Shown: positions 34,671-45,346 of the stretch, piece after piece
Numbering within the stretch: position 1 is the stretch's first letter
Layout of the letters: each line of letters starts with the position of its first letter
Assembly (NCBI GenBank): GCA_021904315.1
Contig: CM038923.1
Span: 8,314,038 to 8,378,037, forward strand
DNA from: Sphagnum magellanicum
Taxonomy: Eukaryota; Streptophyta; Sphagnopsida; Sphagnales; Sphagnaceae
DNA: 64,000 nt
Reading direction: 5' to 3'
The notes under the pieces: generated by a model
What the model was told of the DNA's origin: nothing
The model's database searches: none
Seen by the model: only the letters and a program-made list of their open reading frames with translations
Made by a program: the position numbers and the translations under genes

Positions 34671-37540
34671 CATTTGCAACATGTGAAGATGGGTGTCCAT
34701 TTTGTGATGGCAAATGTGGGCTAAGACTAACATGATAATGTTATTAGTTTAATTGAATATTGAAATAGTTGTTAGGGTTTAGGTTGGGTCTAAATCACCC
34801 TCATTCTAACCACCCTAATTCTAAGTGTAAATGAACCTTTAGTGTTTTATGTCCATTTATTGTTTTTTTCTAAGAATTAGCTATAATACAAGAGATCTAT
34901 CATGAGTCTAACCAACAAATTGCAATTTAATTTATTCATGTATAATATTTCAAATTGGAAAAATCAAGTTTCACTAGATGACATTGTCATAAATCAAACT
35001 AATAAGTAATTTGTTTAATTTGGGGTCATGGGTTTTATGTGTAATATTTGCCCCTCACAATTTTAAATTTAAAAAAAAAAACTTCTATAAAATATGGAAT
35101 AATATTTTCTTGAACAATAGAAAACTTCCAAATAGTTAAATGGTTTGTGTTATTCTTAAAAATGATTGTAGCTTGGGGACAAAAGCAACAAACTAACCAT
35201 AGTTTTCAATACAGTGGGATTTTATGTCATTATGATAGAACAAGAAATTCGCTTGAAACTTGCATTTATGTTAGAATTATTACAATGACTTCAAATAGGC
35301 TATGAAGGAGGACAAGGACGAACACTCCTTTTGTCAGTTTTTTGATGTAGCCAAAGTAGCAACCATCCATAGGAAGATTTAGCCAATTTTGGGTACAAAC
35401 AAGATATGAAAGTAAGCAAATTTAATCCTCCTTGGATATTTTTGGATTACCTACTTGAACCATGTATACAAACCTGGTGATTTTTCTTAAATTCTGGCAA
35501 TTGAAAATCTCAAAGATCATTTCATTTTCACATTTCTAACTTTTGATTTTGCTTTTTGGTGGAGTTCAGAGTTTTTAAACACATGCTTCTCTGATTTTAC
35601 TGAAGGCCACACAAACCCTAACATTGCTGTATACAATTTCACCCTATCTCCTCCTCATACTAACAAAACAGGGTTGTGGCACAATGGCTTAAGCAAGTTC
35701 TCCTCTGCTGAGCATTCACCTGAATCTTCACTGCTTCATATTAGTCATCAGCCAGCTCCAGACTGGGAATGGGTTTCTTCTCCATTGCAAGGAGATAAGC
35801 AATTCAAGTTTGAGGAATGGAATCTAATTTCCACAACCCTTAGAAATTGTTCTTGGAACATGAAGAGCCAGAACTCTTATGATATGCAAGGAGATAGAGC
35901 TTTTGTGTGCAACTCTTTTTCTCCTCTTGTGTGTGAAGATGCCATTGTTTGATTCATGAACCCAAATCAGTGAAGTCAGGTGTGTCACTTCAGGAGCCAG
36001 CCTTTTCAGCTCACATCTACAGAACCCTTCTTGCTGCAGGGTACTGCCATTCTCCTCTCCCATTCCTTCATGAAGTTGAAGGCACGATAAAGAAATGTGG
36101 GAAACAAGTGTGGCAGTTGTGAGATTTGACACTGCCCACCTTGGGAGAATCCCCAGGCATCATAAGCATATACATCCTAATGGACTCATACCTTCACCTG
36201 ACTGTGGTGTATCCACAGCATTCACCTGGAAACAGGGGTTTGTCAAACCCTGCCTCTTTTTTTTGAGTGCATCGACTAAGAGTTGTTAGCAAATAAAAAG
36301 AGAGGAAACAGAGGCCTTAAAACCATCTTTGGAAGTTTGTTTTGTGACAAGTTCTTCTTAGCCAAATTTTGGAGATCTCTTGCTAAAGCTCAGGTTACCT
36401 CCAACATCTGAACTTTGCTTGGATCCAAACACTTTTTCTTTTCTAGATTTAGATGTCACTTGCCAAAGAAAACATTTGCTGATGAGCCAATTTTTCAATT
36501 CCATTAAACCAAACAGTCATATGAGTTGAAGACATGCAAAAACCTTTGACATTCTCAACAAGAAAGCTACACATGACATGCAAATTCATTGCTACATTGC
36601 TGTCCATCTGCAAACAAGTCAGAAGAATTTAGAGGAACCACGGGAGTCATAATGTTCCCCCTAACCCAAAGACATGATGATGATGATGATGATAGACCCT
36701 GCAAGTTGGTACCTCTAAGAATCTGCATACTTGCCTGAATATTCCCTCCATTTCTACTGCATATAAATCCCCCGCATAGACAACAATGTGCCTCTTCAGT
36801 CCATGTGTTAGCACCTACTAATCTGACTGCTCTCCCCAGCTGCTGTTGGATCAATTGCTCTGAAACATTCAGAATTTGTGTGAGGATAAGTGAGAGACCC
36901 AACCCTAAACCTAACTACAAGCTGCAGGACCCAGAACACTAATAAGAGCTACTTCCAAGGCAATTGAAGAGCAATTAGAAACGGATTGCTGAGCAGGATG
37001 GATAGAGAAATCTATATACCTAACTTAAATTGCATTCCAGAAACTTGCAAAAATTCAGACAGAACAGTCAATACTGATCTTCTTCTTCATTGAGATTGCC
37101 AAAACTTGCAGCAGTCTGACTGCAAAACTGAGGCCACTGGACTGAAATATGGAAATTACCTGGCTGTGAGCCTCAAAGTTTGACTGCAAAATGCCTTCCC
37201 TGAATCCCCTACAGAATCTGAAGCAACAAGAAAACATCTGCATGTGCACAAAACTGCTGCTGCTGCTGCCAAGGACCAAAGCCATTCATATGAAAAGCTA
37301 GCTGGGGACAGAAAAATCAGGACATAGCATCAACTGGTCTGCAACTGCCTGATACACAATCCCTTGCTGTTGTTGTCACTCTGACATCCTAGTGATGCAA
37401 GCTCCTTTACATGGTGGAGCTCCCAGTGATGTCTTTTGCATCTCCAATTTTTATGCCTGATGATGTCCTTCTTCCCCCCCAACTCTCTGAAGAAAAATCC
37501 CCACCTTGAAGTTCTTCTATAACTCTCTCTGTCTTGACTC
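34671..37540. other. Intergenic region left of the prolyl-tRNA synthetase gene
   Basis: No gene is recognised on either strand. A (TGA)n/(GAT)n microsatellite lies near 36670-36693. From about 35.6 kb the base composition becomes less AT-rich and resembles unique genic DNA, in contrast to the repeat region on the left. Open frames here show no family motifs. Confidence 0.5.
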
Positions 37541-37542
37541 CT

Positions 37543-37702
37543 AAACCCTAACCACCTTCCTCGATCAAATGGGTCATTGCACGACGGTGGGAATGGATGC
37601 AAGTCATACTGATGAATTCACAAAGGAAAATTGCTGCCAGAATCTTTCGCGCTTTGCTCAAAAATCTCTCAAGTGGATAAAAGACATGCCCTTTTAGGGT
37701 TT
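37543..37702 (+). promoter_or_regulatory. Telo-boxes in the prolyl-tRNA synthetase promoter
   Basis: AAACCCTAA occurs at 37543-37551 and its complement TTAGGGTTT at 37694-37702, about 270 and 120 bases upstream of the start codon at 37820. Telo-boxes are known plant promoter elements of translation-related genes active in dividing cells, which fits the product. The assignment rests on motif and position only. Confidence 0.5.
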
Positions 37703-37819
37703 GGCGATTCCGGAAGCTCCCACGGTAATAGGGACCGTAGTTCTTCTGCGACGAAAAGCGGGATGCAAATCCGTTGGAGAGAAGGAGAGGTGGAGGAGGA
37801 GCTATAGGGGAGATTGGCG

Positions 37820-39943
37820 ATGATGGCGCAAGCGGCAGCCACTTTCAGGATGCCGGCCTTCGTCGCGGTTTCGCGAGCCTCCTTCTTCACCTCTTATTGC
37901 CTCTTTGCTTCTTCATCGTCTTCGCGAAGAGCAGTCTCGATACTGTCGGCGAAGACTCGACGTCGTTTGAGACAGAATGGTGCGTTTGCGAGGACGCCGT
38001 GTTTGATTCTGGGTGAACACACAGCAGCAGCCGGTACTTACAATTCGATTCTCCATTTCTCGCAGACTCCATCACTCGCTTTGTGTAATTCTTTCACTTC
38101 CATATTTCTTCGGATTGTCGTATGGCTAACTGCATAAGAAAGAATACAGTTGTCGTAATTGTGTTGTGTCAATCACGATCTTTGTTTTGTGCAAAATCAA
38201 GGATTTCAGGGGTTTGTTTTGGAGGTCCTCTGTTGCATCATTATTTGTTGTACCCTTGGTACATTGTTTGCAAAACTCTCGCATTTTTCCTGCGAAGATA
38301 TGATCATCACCTTCCACATGCATGCAGCAGGGGGGGTTATGACATTATCAAAGAACGGAGGTGCAGAAGAGAGGAGGAGGAACATTCACTGCCTTTCCAT
38401 CAGGAATGCGGTTACAGAGACACAGGCTCGGAGAGAAGATGGAGTCCCTGTGGAGGAGATTCCCAACAATGAAATGCGGAAACAGAAAAAGGAGAAAAAC
38501 CTGGGAGTGACTCCCCGCAGCCAAGACTTCAGTAAATGGTATTTGGATGTGATTGATGCTGCAGAGCTTGCTGACTATGGTCCTGTAAGAGGCACCATGA
38601 TAATACGCCCATATGGCTATGCCATCTGGGAGTTCATCCAGAGCTGGCTCGATGCGAAGTTCAAGGAGACAGGCCATTCTAATATGTACTTTCCTCAGCT
38701 CATTCCTTATTCTTTCATAGAAAAGGAGGCTAGTCATGTTGAAGGGTTCAGCCCTGAGCTTGCACTGGTCACTGTTGGAGGTGGTAAAGAGCTTGAAGAA
38801 AGTCTTGTTCTTCGGCCGACAAGTGAAACCATTGTGAACCACATGTTTGCACAGTGGATACAAAGCTACAGGGATCTTCCTCTCTTGGTGAACCAATGGG
38901 CAAATGTGACAAGGTGGGAGATGCGCACACGGCCGTTTGTTAGGACTCTTGAATTCTTGTGGCAAGAAGGCCACACAGCACATTGCACACCAGAAGAAGC
39001 TGAAGAAGAGGCAATGAAGATGATACATGTGTACCACTCATTTGCTGTGGAGGAGGCTGCTATGCCTGTTGTTGTAGGCCGCAAGTCCAGAGCAGAAACA
39101 TTTGCAGGAGCTGTTTGCACTTACACAATTGAGGCAATGATGGGAGACCGTCGAGCTCTTCAAGCAGGCACAAGCCATAACCTGGGCCAGAATTTCGCTC
39201 GTGCATTTGGGACTCAGTACACTGATGAGAAGGGAGAATTGCAGTTTGTGTGGCAGACGTCGTGGGGTATGAGCACCCGCATGGTTGGAGGCATCATTAT
39301 GACTCATGGTGATGATACTGGACTCCTCCTACCCCCCAGAGTTGCACCTATCCAAGTTGTTGTTGTCCCCATCTGGAAGAGAGATGAACAGAAAGAAGGT
39401 GTAATGGCAGCTGCATCACGAGTAGTGGGAGCTCTTAAAAGTATAGGCATTCGAGTGAAGCTGGATGCAACAGAGCAGAAGACCCCTGGCTGGAAGTTCA
39501 ACTTCTGGGAGATGAAGGGAGTGCCAATCAGGATTGAAATAGGTCCGCGAGATGTTGCTGAGAGTGTTGTTGTCATTGCTCGTAGAGACATACCTGGCAA
39601 GGAAGGCAAGGAGTTTGGAGTGCCCATAGAGGAAGGACCATTGCAGGAATATGTGATGAAGAAACTGGAGGAGATTCAGCAATGCTTATTAGAAAGGGCA
39701 ACCACATTTCGAGAAAGCAATATTTTGGATGTGAAATCTTACGAGGAGCTGAAGGGAGCAATTGCAGAAGGGAAATGGGCACGAGGTCCTTGGGCTGGCA
39801 CTGATGCTGATGAAGCCCAAGTAAAGGACGAAACTGGAGCAACAATTCGTTGTTTTCCGTTTGAGCAACCGCCTCATAGCCATGTGTGTTTAAAGACTTC
39901 AAAGCAGGCCTCCGAGGTTGCCATTTTTGCAAAATCCTATTAG
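37820..39943 (+). CDS. PRORS1: Organellar prolyl-tRNA synthetase
   Basis: The enzyme charges tRNA-Pro with proline in ATP-dependent fashion. The Arabidopsis counterpart (PRORS1/OVA6) serves both plastids and mitochondria. The model is two exons, 37820-38012 and 38331-39943, giving 601 aa. The ATG at 37820 follows an in-frame stop at 37805-37807. Exon 1 encodes an Ala/Ser/Arg-rich, acid-poor transit peptide. Residues ~124-601 are the class II catalytic core and anticodon-binding region. They include VTPRSQDFSKWYLDVI, motif 2 (VTRWEMRTRPFVRTLEFLWQ) and the motif 3 region (THGDDTGLLLPPR), with the conserved C-terminal AIFAKSY. There is no bacterial editing insertion, as expected for the eukaryote/archaeal-like short form. 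Intron phase 1 matches on both sides. The acceptor is a tandem CAGCAG, so a one-residue variant is possible. Confidence 0.95.
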
Positions 39944-40660
39944 CAACACTGCAACAAATTGTCCAAGAGGTTAGGTCACCACAATACTCCCCTCCAGTGT
40001 GATTTTCACACTTTGCGTGTGAGGTCATTTGCATGTACTTTCTAAAAAGAAACCCATTATTATAAAGCAGCTGCAGAAACAAGTCCACCATTTTTTTAGG
40101 GCTTTAAATTCCATCCTTGTAACACCCTGCTGTTTTCTGTAGGATTTTCAATCTCAACAACAGAGAGCTGCATAGCTAGAGTAGACCCTTCATCCTCTCC
40201 CAAAACCCATAGCCAAAGATCAGCTTCCATGGGTGGAAAACAAGACACAGATATTTGACTCACGTTGAGGATAGATACTGAAAGTACTTTACAAAGCCAA
40301 GGTTGACAATATACTTATCCAACAGTTGCCCGGAAGAACAGAATGCAACTGATGGCTTGTTTACCACATAGGCATAAGAAGTATTGCAAGTGCTTGAAGT
40401 AATGCAAGCACTTGCCATACTCTCTTTTCTTCTTCAGCTTTTGTCCATGGGCATGTGTGCAATAATGTGCACGACCCAATTTCACAGGTTTAAACCTTTT
40501 TGCAATTCCTGTACAATCTGATGCAGATAATTTCCTAACAGAGTTGAACTACAAACAACAAATCAATCTTAGCAAACCAAGATCATACTTAATTGTTTTG
40601 TACCTGCCACTAAAAATTGGCAGTTTGTGCTGAAATATTTTATTATCTCACAAAAGGGGT
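39944..40660. other. 3' flank of the prolyl-tRNA synthetase gene
   Basis: This stretch presumably includes the 3' UTR. No canonical AATAAA was found close to the stop codon. No other gene is recognised before the repeat block that begins at about 40670. Confidence 0.5.
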
Positions 40661-40673
40661 CTTGCAGCCCCAA

Positions 40674-40728
40674 TCTGTCTGTCTGTCTGTCTGTCCGTCT
40701 GTCCGGGCAGTTTCGGGCACTGCCCGGA
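40674..40728. repeat. (TCTG)n microsatellite and perfect 10-bp hairpin
   Basis: A (TCTG)n run is followed by TCCGGGCAGT at 40702-40711 and its exact complement ACTGCCCGGA at 40719-40728, separated by 7 bases. The right arm is the same word that ends each unit of the following minisatellite. Confidence 0.8.
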
Positions 40729-40744
40729 ATTATTATTATTATTA

Positions 40745-40914
40745 TTATTTTTTTGGGATTTTGTTTTCTGTGTCAGTTAAACTGCCCGGATTTTTTTTTT
40801 TTTTTTTTTTTTTTTGGGGATTTTGTTTTCTGTGTCAGTTAAACTGCCCGGAATTTTCTTTCTTTTTTTTTTTTTTGGGTTTTGTTTTCTGTGTCAATTA
40901 AATTGCCTTTGTTT

Positions 40915-40955
<41 letters not shown>

Positions 40956-41110
40956 TGGATTTTGTTTTCTGTGTCAGTTAAACTGCCCGGAATCTTTTTC
41001 TTTTTTTTTTTTGGGATTTTGTTTTCTGTGTCAGTTAAACTACTCGGACTTTTTTTTTTTTTTTTTTTTTGGGTTTTGTTTTCTGTGTCAGTAAAATTGC
41101 TCGGACTTTT
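40745..41110. repeat. Poly(T)-linked minisatellite, six units
   Basis: Six copies of a ~37-base core (GGGATTTTGTTTTCTGTGTC followed by AGTTAAACTGCCCGGA) are separated by T runs of 8 to over 30 bases. Core starts lie near 40755, 40816, 40877, 40957, 41013 and 41070. Copies diverge towards the right (ACTGCCCGGA becomes ATTGCTCGGA). On the minus strand each unit is a core followed by an A-rich tail. The long open frames of Phe are artefacts of the T runs. Confidence 0.85.
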
Positions 41111-43290
41111 TTTTAAAAACAAAACGCAAAAATTATAAAAAAGGAATACAAACAAATGAAACAAGGAAAGGGAAAAACAGTAAAATAATTTTAAAAGAAA
41201 AAAAATTATAAAAATGAAGAAACCAAATAAAGAATAAAAAATTAATTAAAAAAAACTTATAATAATGAAGAAAAACCCTACTTGAAAAAGAATGAGGTGT
41301 ATCTTCTTTCTCCAAACTTCAAACTTGCATCCAAATAAACAAAAATATAAAAATGAAAAAAAAAACATTTTATTTTTATTATACAAAATAATAATAAAAA
41401 CAAAAAACACATTAAAAAAAAAGATAAAAATTTCTAAAAAAAACTAAAACATGATTCAAGTTTAAAGAAACCGGGGGACTTCACAGTGCCCGAAGGTCAC
41501 AGGTACCCACTAGTAAGTATAGAAGGTGCACTTGGTCTTTTGTATCTATAATGGTCATGGGTAGTTGGAGGAACAATCATTTGACTGTAACAGATAGGTG
41601 GTTTGGTTCTTTAGAATTCTGGCAAAGATAGACAGGACAGTTTTTTATTATTATTATTTTTTCCAACCAATCCTTTTGGAAATTATTTAGCCTTCAATGT
41701 CAGTGACAACAGGTAGGTATGGTATGTATAAATATGTATTTGTTTTTGGGTTGATGTTGTGAAATCTTGCCACTAATTACCCAATCTTTCTCATGACTTC
41801 CGATTCCACAGTGCCGCAAGAAAACAACCTAATTCAAGTCTTCTGCCTTCCTAAATTCTCCTTATGAAAGGGGGAAGTGGGTTGAGGTCATCTTCCATCT
41901 TGAGTTCTCATTATGAAAAATGGTTGGAGGTGGTGGAGTGGGCTATCATTTCCTTTCTTCTACTTCTTTGAGAGAGAAAGGGAGAAGAGAACAAGAGGGA
42001 AATGGCTCTGCCTACTTATGCTAAGTTCAAAGTTCACACCCTTAACAAATAAGCTAAATGGTTCTTCCCTTGAATGATGGTAGGTTTGTAATCAACAACA
42101 AACAAGCAGCTTGTTCTGTAAGGGCTCTGCCCATAATGGCAGGTTCAAACTTCAAACTGGATTTAGAACATCTCATGTGGATGCACTTCTATGGAACATA
42201 CCCATGCATCAAATGCACACGCAGTACTTCAGATGTCACTCACACATTAGGTTAAGCTGGAGACAAAATTTTGTGCCCAAATCCTACTCCAATGCAACAT
42301 AGTCTCTTCCCAGAGTACTTAATACATCACTCAGACATTGAGTTAAGTTTGAGCTAATTTTTTTGGCCCAAATCCTACACCACTGCATAGTCTCTCCCCT
42401 ATGGAGAGAACCAATAAAATAGGAAAATGTTGCATAAAGTTACAACAATTTAAATAGGAAATGTTCCATGTTTCCCAAAAAATGAATTCATGGAGTTCAT
42501 CCCCCCCCAACACTTGATGGGGGGAGGCCTTAGAATGTTGGGACTAAATGCCTCAGAATGAATGGGAAATCACAAATGAGAACTATACAAGTCCTCAAGA
42601 TGTCAGCCCAACTGAAAACTACATGGCAGCCCAATCCTAAACCCATGGGGAGCCAATGAATAGGCCTGCCATTGTGATCATTCAACTTTCTCAAATAGGA
42701 TAAGTATTCAAATAAATAAATAAATAATAGGCATTTCCTTTTTTTTTTCAATTCATTACTTTCTACATAATTTCCACACCCACCTAGGTAACTAGATTTG
42801 AAAACCTTCAGACACAAAGATTTTAAAAAACTGAAGGACGCCCCCAACTAGGGCAAAAGAGATAGGTACCATTGTACCCAACCCCCAGCGCCCCCAAAGA
42901 AGAAAAAAAATAGGTACCAAAGTAACATAGGTACCAAAGTACTAAGTACAAGAGCCCATGAGTGGCAGAATTTGGTAGGTACCTAAAAGAATTTAAACTT
43001 CCATTCTAAAAATTTAAAGAAACAAAAATAAAATAAAATAAAATAAAATAACCCTAATGAGTGCCAGAAGTGGAGTGGTAAAGAAATGATCAATGCAAAA
43101 CTAAATTACTAAATTTCTAACTCACTAAAATACCCAAAAGTTCACTAACAAGTAATTTTTTCATCTTCCCCTTGGAATCCTCGTCGACTTTAACTTTCAT
43201 CCACCCCATGGATATGACACCTGGGTAATTAATAATAATTAATTAGTGCAGTTTTACTGTTGCGGCTCAAAGTAAACTTTATGTATGTGG
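41111..43290. other. A-rich spacer and small duplication
   Basis: From 41111 to 41470 the sequence is strongly A-rich, as if the minisatellite continued into a degenerate tail. A diverged direct duplication is seen at about 42225-42310 and 42320-42400, with the shared words CCCAAATCCTAC and CATAGTCTCT. No gene is recognised. Confidence 0.5.
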
Positions 43291-45346
43291 CCCTGAGAGA
43301 GAGAGAGAGTAGGGTAAATAAATTACTACTAATTTAATTACTACCACGTCGCGTTTTGTTTTTTGACCATGTACGGTAGGGCCAACTAAGCCTCGGTAAT
43401 AATGAAACGGTGATGGGGGGGGGAAAACGACGGCGCAGTTTATGCACAAGGCGTCGCTATTATGATCACGTAGCTTTTTTTTACTTTTTACCACCCACTT
43501 TCCCCCCCCCCAAGAACCCACGTCGTCACCACCATCTTTATCGCGACGAAACGTCCACGAAGAACAGTGTTCATCCACGACAGCTGATTACAGAGGGACA
43601 GAAAGAAGCTCCCGTCATCGCCTTCGTCGACAGAAACAGACGACGGTATGACACTTTCGTCGTAGACGATCGTTAATTTCAGGAACGCGGGTTAGGCAGC
43701 TGGGTTCTCTGTAAATCGTAGAAAATTTCAGTAAAAAATATGTATACTGTATTTACACACTATTCACTATTCACCACAGTTTTTTCCTATTATTTTTGGG
43801 CTTGCCAAAAATTTACTTACTGACCGTTGAGGTATTTTCTTTTTTAAGAAACTGACCTTTAAAAAGTTACTTTTACCCCCAATTTGGCCTTCAGTTAAAA
43901 AAAAAGCTAACTATTTAACTATTTATGCCACACAGCGTAGGTAGATTGTATACAGAGAGATAGGTAGGTACCTACCTACCTACGTAGATAAGTAGGTACC
44001 AAACCCTAGTTTCTATATTCATCATTTTCTGGAGTTGGTTCTTGTCAGTGTTTTTTTTCCCTCATTTTTTATATCGAAAATTTGGCGAAATTGAACCCCA
44101 AAAAATTAGCAAAATTAATCGAATTTGCACTAGAAAAACAAAAATTTCCAAGAATTTCCCAATTTCTTTGGTCGAAAAATAGCGCAATGTCGCCAGAAAA
44201 AAATTACTATTTTTTAATTTTGGTTTATAGGTTATACTCCACTTTCACTTCTTCTCCTCCCACTTTTCCTCTCTTTCTCCTATTTCTGGATTAGAATCTT
44301 AATAATAATAATAATAATAATAATAAATATCCTTTTCTTACATCTGACGGCTGTGGATATGGATCCAACGGCTACGAGCGCGCTTCGATTAGGTTTTGCC
44401 GGCGAATGCGACGAAGTTGCAAAACCACGGAACGGGGAAAGAATACAAAAAAAGCAAAACGAAGAAGAAACACGCCAAGAAATTGAAGAAAAGTCGAGGA
44501 AAAAAACAGAGAGAGGAGAGAGAGAGACAGACACACAAGAATCAAACCAGAAATAAGTAGTTTGAAGAAGAAAATTTAGAGAAGAATTTCGATGGGGGTG
44601 TTGTTTTTTTTTTTTTTCTGGCGGGGCATTGGACTTTGTGCCATCATCATAAGAAAAATTTGAAAGTGTTTTGCATGATGAGTCAAAGTGGGAGGTGATA
44701 TGTGCCAATAGCTTTTATCGCATCTCTTTTGCTCTTGTGCCTTGCTTTTGTTGTGAACGAAATATTGGTCACTAAAACCTTTCCTCTCTGTCGCTGTGCT
44801 TTGCTCATACCTGGAATTTTTCTCTGCTTCTGTTTTGTGTCTTTCTGTTTCTTGAGACAAGTAGCTGTAGTACTCTGTTTTAATCTCTCATTGTGTCGTG
44901 TTCTGCATTTTGGTCTTTGTTGTTGTTGATGTTGTGGGTGTGATCTTTTTCTCTCAATGGCTATTGCTGCTGTTGTTGTGTTGTTGTTTGGTCAATGTGA
45001 GTGGATGTTCCCGTTGTTTTGATACCTGTAACTTTGGGTTTTGGAGTTTCTTCTTGTGGATTTCCTTTTTCGGCAGCGGTTTGTGCTTTTGAAAAAAAAT
45101 TCTGCGAAGATCTGTCTCTTTATGTACAAGTGTTCAGTTGTCGTGACATTGTAGTCTTTCTTTTGTTTTTGGGGGAGAAGCTGATTCTTCATCTACATTT
45201 CTTGTTTGCTTGTTTCCCGGTTCATGAGCATAGCAACCGATAACGCGAATTGGGTGTGTGAATTTCGGAGCTTGCTGAATCAATTTTGTTCCTGTAGAGA
45301 AGGTACATTGTGCAAACTTCAAGCTGAGGCTTTTGCGCTGCCCTAG
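43291..45346 (+). promoter_or_regulatory. Upstream region and probable 5' leader of the Argonaute gene
   Basis: The region contains a (GA)n run at about 43293-43308, an 18-bp perfect palindrome TAGGTAGGTACCTACCTA at 43961-43978, an (ATA)n run at about 44300-44325, and pyrimidine-rich sequence typical of plant promoters and leaders from 44.7 kb on. I could not place the transcription start or decide whether the leader is spliced. No other gene is recognised here. Confidence 0.45.

Noticed and set aside
38159..38330. N-terminal extension of the prolyl-tRNA synthetase read straight through from 38159.
   Set aside because: The peptide is Cys/Phe-rich intron translation. The phase-matched splice from 38012 to 38331 supplies a proper transit peptide starting at an ATG after an in-frame stop.
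38348..39682. Large minus-strand open frames opposite the prolyl-tRNA synthetase.
   Set aside because: They are shadows of the conserved plus-strand exon and have no family motifs.
40617..41164. Long Phe-rich or Lys-rich open frames.
   Set aside because: They are translations of poly(T)/poly(A) runs within the minisatellite.
44060..44080. E2F-like site TTTGGCGAAA upstream of the Argonaute.
   Set aside because: It does not fit the plant E2F consensus at the last position, it stands alone, and it lies over 1.2 kb from the start codon.
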